From contig JAEYMU010000010.1 of assembly GCA_023407175.1 (NCBI GenBank), forward strand, positions 1 through 59,028: DNA of 59,028 nucleotides. Direction: 5' to 3'. The DNA is from Bacillota bacterium (lineage in GTDB: Bacteria; Bacillota_A; Clostridia; Lachnospirales; Lachnospiraceae). Under the pieces are notes generated by a model. That model saw nothing but the letters and a program-made list of their open reading frames with translations, was not told the DNA's origin and made no database searches. Shown piece after piece: positions 53,469-59,028 of the stretch (within the stretch, counting starts at the first letter, position 1; each line of letters starts with the position of its first letter). The position numbers and the translations under genes are program-made.

Positions 53469-53518
53469 ATTATACTGTTTCTAATATCAGAAGTCAATAA
53501 TACATGAAAAGTGTGTTT
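53469..53518 (-). promoter_or_regulatory. Paralogous promoter 4 (kinase gene)
   Basis: ACACTTTTCA box (53505-53518), TTGACT (53492-53497), 17-bp spacer, TATAAT (53469-53474), minus strand. Fourth copy of the promoter also found at 42068, 43420 and 47543. Confidence 0.7.
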
Positions 53519-53547
53519 TCTGCACATGAAGGGTGTGTATGCTGGTT

Positions 53548-54030
53548 CTATTCATCTTCGTCTTTAAATTTGTTTTCTATTTGTTGTTTCCTTTTCATAT
53601 TCGCTATATAAAGTAGTTTAAAAGCTAAAAATGCAATTGCCGTACAACATAAAAAGGTGATGAGTGAAATGAATAAAGTATTTGTAAAATCCGTTTTAAA
53701 CGAATTTCCTAATTTTATATAATTAAGAGCAGTGGTAATAATTGTAATTGTAAGACCACAAACAAGGCTATTAATTATGATAAGCTTTTGAATAGATTTA
53801 CTTGAAGAAAAAATATCGTTTCCATCTAATATATTACGAATTAAAAGGTAAATAGAAGAAGAGATAAAGAATATAAATTCCACAATATACTGTGAAATAG
53901 GTGCATTTAAGATAAATTGCTGGATTAATACTGACAAAAGTAATCCAAAAAATAGGATTACAAATGCATCGCTTTGGATTTTTCTTTTTTGAGCTAAAAC
54001 TCTTTCATCATGATTTTTTTGATTAAGCAT
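53548..54030 (-). CDS. Four-TM membrane protein (DUF6773-like)
   Basis: 160 residues with four hydrophobic segments (about 22-40, 48-66, 86-106, 122-145) and a charged C-terminal tail KRKQQIENKFKDEDE. Proteins of this size often follow a small XRE regulator in Firmicutes, and here the regulator gene ends two bases upstream. The ATG at 54030 follows GGGAGG. The role is unknown, possibly export or immunity. Confidence 0.65.
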   Translation of the reverse strand: MLNQKNHDERVLAQKRKIQSDAFVILFFGLLLSVLIQQFILNAPISQYIVEFIFFISSSIYLLIRNILDGNDIFSSSKSIQKLIIINSLVCGLTITIITTALNYIKLGNSFKTDFTNTLFISLITFLCCTAIAFLAFKLLYIANMKRKQQIENKFKDEDE

Positions 54031-54032
54031 TA

Positions 54033-54227
54033 TTATTCCTCCCAAAATAAATCGTTTAATGTTTTACCAAGTGCCTTACATATTGCTATGCATAGATTAA
54101 GTGTAGGATTGTAATCGCCGGATTCAATTAAACCAATGGTTTGCCTTGTAACTCCTACAACTTTTGCTAAATCATCTTGTTTCATATCACATTCCATTCT
54201 AGCAATTTTCATCTTCTTATTTTTCAT
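54033..54227 (-). CDS. XRE-family helix-turn-helix regulator
   Basis: 64 residues. The whole protein is a lambda-repressor-type HTH: MKIARMECDMKQDDLAKVVG, VTRQTIGLIESGDYNPTLNL, then ALGKTLNDLFWEE. It is of the YozG-like short family. It is the first gene of an operon with the four-TM protein two bases on. AAGGAGG precedes the ATG. Its promoter is the strong one at 54249-54277. Confidence 0.9.
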   Translation of the reverse strand: MKNKKMKIARMECDMKQDDLAKVVGVTRQTIGLIESGDYNPTLNLCIAICKALGKTLNDLFWEE

Positions 54228-54248
54228 GGGCACCTCCTTACATGACAT

Positions 54249-54277
54249 AGTATAATATAAACATTGCATGATGTCAA
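54249..54277 (-). promoter_or_regulatory. Promoter of the XRE operon
   Basis: TTGACA (54272-54277), 17-bp spacer, TATACT (54249-54254) on the minus strand. ATTGCAT occurs twice nearby (54263 and 54284) as possible XRE half-sites. Confidence 0.7.
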
Positions 54278-54378
54278 ATATATATTGCATTAAGAATATA
54301 ATGTTTTTTTAGGAAAAGTATTTGTAAAATATTGTGCAAGAAGTTTACCATAGATTGTGCTTATTAGGTGGTATTGCT

Positions 54379-54891
54379 TCATTGCTTTTTTATCGGCACC
54401 CAAACCTCATATCTGCTGCCGTTGGGAGTATCCGCATTTTCTTTTTCTATTTCAGTTATAGGGCTACCTGGTCCATCGTTCCTAACATAGCCTTCAGGTA
54501 TCTGTACGGTTTTTGCATATCTGTTACATTGACCATTTCCGTTTTCACCGACAGCTTCTTCATTTGTCGCCATCCATTCGGTAGTGATAACAAGAAAATC
54601 GCTCGCGGGAAAATCAACCAATTTATAGCCGTCGGGTACTTTTTCCACGTTTTTCACAAAAAGTCCTTGAGAATAAATTTTTTCTTCTGTGCTGTTGGTG
54701 TACCACACATTTATAGGTTTTGAATCAGTTGCATACGGAAGAATTGGGTCATATCCACCCATTTTAAAAAAATTATCCCAAATATCACCGAAATTAGAAA
54801 AATCAGTAATGATATTTTCGTTACCGAGAAAAGAGAATTCGTCCTGGTAGATTTGGAATACTTTGATTGCTGGTTTGTTTGCTTCTGACAT
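54379..54891 (-). CDS. GyrI-like effector-binding-domain protein
   Basis: 170 residues, no DNA-binding domain. Strands IKVFQIYQDEFSFLGNE, INVWYTNST, FPASDFLVITTEWMATNEEAVG and RYEVWVPI are those of the AraC/GyrI effector fold. It is a second stand-alone protein of this fold in the window (see 39304). GGAGG precedes the ATG at 54891. A role in sequestering or sensing small molecules is inferred from the fold. Confidence 0.65.
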   Translation of the reverse strand: MSEANKPAIKVFQIYQDEFSFLGNENIITDFSNFGDIWDNFFKMGGYDPILPYATDSKPINVWYTNSTEEKIYSQGLFVKNVEKVPDGYKLVDFPASDFLVITTEWMATNEEAVGENGNGQCNRYAKTVQIPEGYVRNDGPGSPITEIEKENADTPNGSRYEVWVPIKKQ

Positions 54892-55011
54892 TGTTATTAC
54901 CTCCATTAATATAAATGATCTGTAGTTCTCCTATAAAACGGCTGCGAGAAACACGATGGTGCCAAATCTGTAATTTTCAATGCTGTCAATATCTTTTATA
55001 TTTCTTGTTGT

Positions 55012-55920
55012 TCACTTCGTTATTTCTAATAAATTAATATAATTCCATAGTTCCTCTTTTTGTTCCATCCCGAATTTTAGTATATTCCAAAGAGAATCTA
55101 CCGCATAAGGACCAAAGCATTGCATATATGAAATATGCATAAAAATTGCTCCATACCATATTAAATCATATTCATTTTCTAAAATCATATCATTTCCGTA
55201 ATAACCTGCGAGGAAAGCTTTTGCTAAATCAAATCGATAACGCATTTCTTTAGTTGAATGATTAAAATCTACAAACTGCATTATAAATGCCCATCCTAAA
55301 TCAAGGTATCGACTACCTATACCAGCATCATCTAAATCAATAAAAACCACTTCCCCAGTATTTCTTCTCATCGCATTGTGAGGTCCAATATCAGAATGGA
55401 TAAAGCAACAATCATACTCGTTAAAATCAGGTAATGTATCAAGAATTTCATCAAATTCTTTCTTGAACTCTTTGTCTTTAAACCAATCATAAAAACGTTC
55501 TTTATTTTGGTTTAATGCGGATGTTCTCAAATAATCTGTAAACGAATGAAGCTTTCTAACTATTCTTCCCAGCTCAAATTCATCCTCAGCTACTTCTTCT
55601 AAATTACATCCTTCTATAAACTCCATTAAATACAACCAATACCCATCAACATGGATATACTCTAAACCTGTGGATGTAACCAAAATATCCGGAGCAATAT
55701 TTCCTTTTTCTTTCAAAAATTTATGTGCAGAAATATTATTTATAATGACTCCTTCCAAAACAGTATCAGGAATTCCTTTCAGCAACATCTGATTACCCCC
55801 ATCAGATATTTTTAATATAATACGTGATGATTCTTCATGAAATTGTTTCTCTATTTTGGGATTTATAAGGCCCCATTGATTCAAAATATTTTTTAGTATA
55901 ATTTCCTTTTCTAACATCAT
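55012..55920 (-). CDS. Aminoglycoside/choline-type phosphotransferase
   Basis: 302 residues of the APH fold. Catalytic loop FIHSDIGPHNAMRR (His, Asp and Asn all present, about 192-205), then VVFIDLDDAGIGSRYLDLGWAF (metal-binding Asp). The N-lobe has RIILKISDGGNQMLLKG. Substrates of relatives include aminoglycosides, macrolides, choline, homoserine and sugars; resistance is possible but not proven. GAGGAG precedes the ATG. A second ATG follows directly. Confidence 0.8.
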   Translation of the reverse strand: MMLEKEIILKNILNQWGLINPKIEKQFHEESSRIILKISDGGNQMLLKGIPDTVLEGVIINNISAHKFLKEKGNIAPDILVTSTGLEYIHVDGYWLYLMEFIEGCNLEEVAEDEFELGRIVRKLHSFTDYLRTSALNQNKERFYDWFKDKEFKKEFDEILDTLPDFNEYDCCFIHSDIGPHNAMRRNTGEVVFIDLDDAGIGSRYLDLGWAFIMQFVDFNHSTKEMRYRFDLAKAFLAGYYGNDMILENEYDLIWYGAIFMHISYMQCFGPYAVDSLWNILKFGMEQKEELWNYINLLEITK

Positions 55921-56152
55921 AACATTCTCCTCAAAAATATAATTGCTGTATTATATTTTTTCTGGATTATCACATCCATAAATTAAGATTTATATATAAA
56001 TTGTTAAACTATAATACCATATTGAAAAAAATAATTAAATAAAATTTTCCAATAATCAGTACAACTTTTTCAATGTGTATCTCCACACTTCCTAAAATTG
56101 TGTAGATTCACTTTCGTGTAATAATCGAATAATTCAAATGATTAACAAAAAA

Positions 56153-56270
56153 TCCCTTGAAAATCAAGGGAGTTCATAAACGCGAGACGGGATTCGAACA
56201 TTTCCGCCATCCGCAAACCCAATAAAAATAAGGAGATAAGCCCACTGTCTACAGTCTGTCTACAACTGTT
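56153..56270 (-). repeat. Intergenic module F: hairpin + tRNA 3' end + arm repeats
   Basis: TCCCTTGA-AAA-TCAAGGGA hairpin (56153-56171), CGCGAGACGGGATTCGAAC (56181-56199), CCGCCATCCGCAAACCC, and TGTCTACAGTCTGTCTACAA. It matches module D from the tRNA core to the direct repeat. The remainder of 55921-56415 shows no gene. Confidence 0.65.
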
Positions 56271-56415
56271 TGCTAGAATATAGTGTTTATAAATATTGAT
56301 GTTATTATTTATTAGTGATATGATCCAAAGGATAGAGTTTTTTATTTAATCATGCGCTGATACATTTTGTTGGAAAATACGAAGTAGAAGATTTATATTA
56401 GTGGAGGAATAAAAT

Positions 56416-56796
56416 ATGCTCATACCTCATTTACATTTTGACGGAAATTGCATGGAAGCGATTGACTTGTATGAAAAGGCCTTTAATACAAAAGTAGACA
56501 CAGAATCAATTGATTATATGTCTGATGGTAAAAAAATAGCTCACGCCATTATGAAAATTCATGGTATGGAGGTGTTTTTAAATGATGCACTTAAATTTTT
56601 GAACGATACATTCGATATAAATTGTGGTACCCATTTAACAATTACATTTAATTCAGCAGATGAATTACTTGTTTGTTATGAAATTTTAAAATCAGATGAC
56701 AAACCCTCTCCGTTTTATGAAACTCCATACAGTAAACTGGTAGGTAATTTTAAAGATAAATTCGGTGTTTTATGGGGCTTTATGGTGAATGCCTGA
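56416..56796 (+). CDS. PhnB/VOC-family protein (glyoxalase fold)
   Basis: 126 residues. MLIPHLHFDGNCMEAIDLYE, GKKIAHAIMKIHGMEVFLND, THLTITFNSADELLVCYEIL and DKFGVLWGFMVNA follow the PhnB-like VOC pattern. Metal ligands are partly conserved (His in HLHFDG, His in AHAIM); a closing Glu is not evident. Members are often resistance or binding proteins of unknown substrate. AGTGGAGG precedes the ATG. It resembles the C-terminal sensor of the MerR protein at 49039. Confidence 0.8.
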   Translation: MLIPHLHFDGNCMEAIDLYEKAFNTKVDTESIDYMSDGKKIAHAIMKIHGMEVFLNDALKFLNDTFDINCGTHLTITFNSADELLVCYEILKSDDKPSPFYETPYSKLVGNFKDKFGVLWGFMVNA

Positions 56797-57023
56797 TAAG
56801 CATTAGCGAAGTTCAATTGCTTCGTTGTCTTTCACAATAATGAACTAAAGTTGGAGATCCATTAACTAAGAAAAAATAATTGACGTATTTACTATGGAAG
56901 TCAAACTGATTCGGAATACCGCTTTATTCTTCTTACTGACGTAGCAAAAGAAATCATAAGAATGCTTATATGCTATATAAACTCGTAACATAAAAAATTA
57001 ATGAAACCAAAGGAGACAAGAAA

Positions 57024-57494
57024 ATGAAATTTATGGGTCCAATAATTCTAGTTGAAAATCTCGAACGTTCAAGGAATTTTTATGAAAAGATTTTAATTCA
57101 GAAAGTTGTGCATGACTTCGGGGTAAATGTTTCCTTTGAAAATGGCTTAGCCATTCATTTAAGAACTCATTTTGAAGAAGTACATAAAATGAAAGATTCA
57201 CATAAAATTATATATGGTTCGAATAGCATGGAATTGAATTTTGAAACAGAGGAACTAGATGATATTTATTATAAGCTGAAACTTCTAAATATCGAGTTTA
57301 TTCATGAAATGCAAGAGGCTCCTTGGGGGCAACGGGGTATAACATTCTATGATCCAGATAAACATATTGTATCAATAGGAGAAGCTATGGAAGGCGTGGT
57401 AAAACGTTTATATTCACAGGGGCTAACTGTTGATGAAGTAATTGAAATAACTGCCATGTCAAAGGAATTTGTTGAACAATCCCTTATTATGTAA
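57024..57494 (+). CDS. VOC-family protein with C-terminal helical extension
   Basis: 156 residues. The VOC domain (about 1-125) begins MGPIILVENLERSRNFYEKI and ends GITFYDPDKHIVSIGEAME. A 30-residue extension VVKRLYSQGLTVDEVIEITAMS is helical and resembles the tail of some glyoxalase/bleomycin-resistance proteins. His and Glu ligands are plausible (AIHLRTHFEE, IVSIGEA). AAAGGAG precedes the ATG. It is on the same strand as the other VOC gene, 227 bp away. Confidence 0.8.
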   Translation: MKFMGPIILVENLERSRNFYEKILIQKVVHDFGVNVSFENGLAIHLRTHFEEVHKMKDSHKIIYGSNSMELNFETEELDDIYYKLKLLNIEFIHEMQEAPWGQRGITFYDPDKHIVSIGEAMEGVVKRLYSQGLTVDEVIEITAMSKEFVEQSLIM

Positions 57495-57607
57495 AACAGA
57501 ATCTTAACGAAAGAATAGATTATTCCTATGTAATCAGTGAGGGTAATTTATGTCTCACAGTTGTCCCCAATAATGTAGTAATTCTAAGTCTCACTTTGTG
57601 AGACTTA

Positions 57608-57790
57608 GAATCTGGTTTCGGACAGAATAAAAAAAAGCCCATCCTGTCGGATGAACCTTCTTTTTATTAAGCGCGAGACGGGATTCGAACCATAATCCCA
57701 TCCCACAAATACGGAAAAGAAAGGGGGGTCATCCACTTCTGATTTATGTGGACATAATAGTGCACATATTTTTTATGTTTAAATCTGTAG
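57608..57790 (-). repeat. Intergenic module G: hairpin + complete tRNA 3' end + arm repeats
   Basis: GAATCTGGTTTCGGACAGAA, TCCTGTCGGATGAAC hairpin with T5 (57632-57665), GCGCGAGACGGGATTCGAAC (57671-57690), CATAATCCCATCCC, then CAAATACGG and the ATGTGGACATAATAGTGCAC palindromic tail. Its left and right parts equal modules B and C respectively. It is the most complete copy. No gene is seen in the rest of 57495-57942. Confidence 0.7.
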
Positions 57791-57942
57791 ATATTGAACG
57801 TCCAAATAATTGATACCACGATGACAAATTGGAATTTGTAACGGTGTCATAATTCGTTGTTTTGAAATATTACGTATCACACATTTACATCGCTTAATGC
57901 TTATACTGCGGTGTGAGACAATTCATAAACACAATCAACAGT

Positions 57943-58992
57943 TTATCTATCTTTATAATTCTCAATAATGTTGCATATCCGTAAATACACTTCAGAAAAC
58001 TGCCTCATAATACAAGCAATTTCTTTGCGTTTCGCTGCATCCTGTAAAACTTCGTAGCTTATGTTAAAGTCGCCACCTACTTCTTTTAACTGGTTTTCTA
58101 AATCGTCCAACGCCCGGTATTCTTTATCAAGTAGCGGTGCTATACTAGCTAATTCTGGATTCATTTGTATAGCGCGGTCGGTTGTATGTCGTTTGGAAAA
58201 AATGTTTGTGGCTATGATGCAGATATAGACACAATAATACCGCCAGCTTGCAATACTGTTTGATGCTTCAAAGTCTTTTTTTGACATGTGGTAAAAATTA
58301 CTTTCCAGCATATTCGCCCACTGTTCAAAAGCGTCATTGCCGAAAAACACATTGTTGCTTTGGTTAGGCAGCGTCCTTATTAATCGGGGGGCGTCCATTA
58401 ATGCTTTTTTATATGATTCCGCAATCGCCGGAAACGCTTCTTTCTTCCCCTCGATAAATACAAATACATAAGGCAAGCCATCGTCCAACGTAAAGGGCAT
58501 AAGGTTTGTGGCTTCTTCCGGCAAGCGATAAAAACACTCGCCATCATTTTCGTAACCGATAACTACAGATACTTCTTCGGTAGGCCACGGTTCGCCGCCT
58601 GAAGACGGCGTATGGTAAAAGCCTTTGCCGAGGACAGGGATACCTTTATCGATATACTCAATGATTTTGGTTTTGCATTTTTCCTTGTCTTTCTTCCACT
58701 CTTCGGCATCAATATATGAAAAATTATAGCCGATTGCGTCAAAGACTCGTTTTATTAACTCGTAATCAAACTTTGTGTGTGAGAAACAAACTTGCCATTT
58801 GTTCTTATCTGTGCCGTACACCTGCACATAGCAATCGCCCGAAACAGCGGAGAAGAACCAATAATCATACTGTTCGTCCTCACCTAAGCACTCCATTAAA
58901 AATTTCATGCAGCCGTTAAAAACATAATTCTGCCCTTTGTCAGGGTACTGTAATTGATGAATAGGTATGTTGTCAATCAGTTTACGTGACAT
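57943..58992 (-). CDS. Putative BtrH/papain-like protein, function uncertain
   Basis: 349 residues. The N-terminal half (NYVFNGCMKFLMECLGED; IDKGIPVLGKGFYHTPSSGG; EEVSVVIGYENDGECFYRLP) resembles BtrH/DUF4872-type papain-like domains that handle acyl or peptide intermediates. The Cys in NGCMKF is a candidate nucleophile. The C-terminal half (about 180-349) is helical, with repeated aromatic and acidic residues. AAGGAGG precedes the ATG. The gene is complete. The homology call is weak. Confidence 0.5.
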   Translation of the reverse strand: MSRKLIDNIPIHQLQYPDKGQNYVFNGCMKFLMECLGEDEQYDYWFFSAVSGDCYVQVYGTDKNKWQVCFSHTKFDYELIKRVFDAIGYNFSYIDAEEWKKDKEKCKTKIIEYIDKGIPVLGKGFYHTPSSGGEPWPTEEVSVVIGYENDGECFYRLPEEATNLMPFTLDDGLPYVFVFIEGKKEAFPAIAESYKKALMDAPRLIRTLPNQSNNVFFGNDAFEQWANMLESNFYHMSKKDFEASNSIASWRYYCVYICIIATNIFSKRHTTDRAIQMNPELASIAPLLDKEYRALDDLENQLKEVGGDFNISYEVLQDAAKRKEIACIMRQFSEVYLRICNIIENYKDR

Positions 58993-59028
58993 GTCAAATC
59001 CTCCTTGAATAGTTACATTGATAGTCAG

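Noticed and set aside
50916..57690. Intact tRNA genes at the modules
   Set aside because: Only the T-loop and acceptor end are present; D arm, anticodon arm and 5' acceptor strand are missing.
42203..57790. CRISPR array
   Set aside because: The repeats are far apart, contain genes between them and have no regular spacers; no cas genes are present.

Overview
The window looks like a chromosomal segment of an anaerobic, cellulolytic Firmicute of the Lachnospiraceae, close to Lachnoclostridium phytofermentans-type organisms. The clearest pointer is a GH48 exocellulase followed directly by a GH9-CBM3c endoglucanase. Both are free (dockerin-less) enzymes ending in two X2 modules and a CBM3. Strong AGGAGG ribosome binding sites, T-box leaders, frequent TTG/GTG starts and a BspA-type leucine-rich-repeat surface protein fit the same group.

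Layout. 1-4.0 kb: the end of a secreted-protein gene, a four-helix-bundle protein and a MalT-like LuxR regulator. 4.0-10 kb: TetR/phosphatase pair, a divergent ROK regulator and GH38 alpha-mannosidase, and an aromatic-acid-exporter-like protein. 10-20.4 kb: a double-kinase hybrid sensor, a response regulator with a SARP-type (BTAD) output, and a 1917-residue secreted LRR protein. The sensor and LRR promoters carry the same 11-bp-spaced direct repeat at the same distance from the -10. 20.4-30.1 kb: ClC antiporter, ECF sigma factor with a tiny membrane partner, then the GH48-GH9 cellulase operon behind two CCCGGG-centred boxes. 30-42 kb: flavodoxin/TetR pair with twin operators, two more sigma/anti-sigma pairs, glycyl-tRNA synthetase with a T-box, a methyltransferase behind a shortened T-box, and an alpha/beta hydrolase.

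42-59 kb is AT-rich and accessory in character. Small genes resembling resistance or modification enzymes and their sensors (acetyltransferases, VOC proteins, APH-like phosphotransferase, P-loop kinase, methyltransferase fusion, linear-amide hydrolase) are separated by repeated intergenic modules. Each module is built from a terminator hairpin, the 3' end of a tRNA gene (GCGCGAGACGGGATTCGAA on the + strand) and arm-like repeats. Four genes share a paralogous promoter with a common upstream box, and a frameshifted tyrosine-recombinase remnant lies in the middle. I read this as a tRNA-end integration hotspot holding an array of small cassettes.

Within the array, near-identical MerR DNA-binding halves are joined to different enzyme-like C-termini (a VOC fold in one, a P-loop kinase fold without its Walker A in another). 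Free-standing versions of the same folds lie nearby. This suggests modular sensors built from copies of enzymes. All functional calls rest on reading the sequence by eye; no database search was run.
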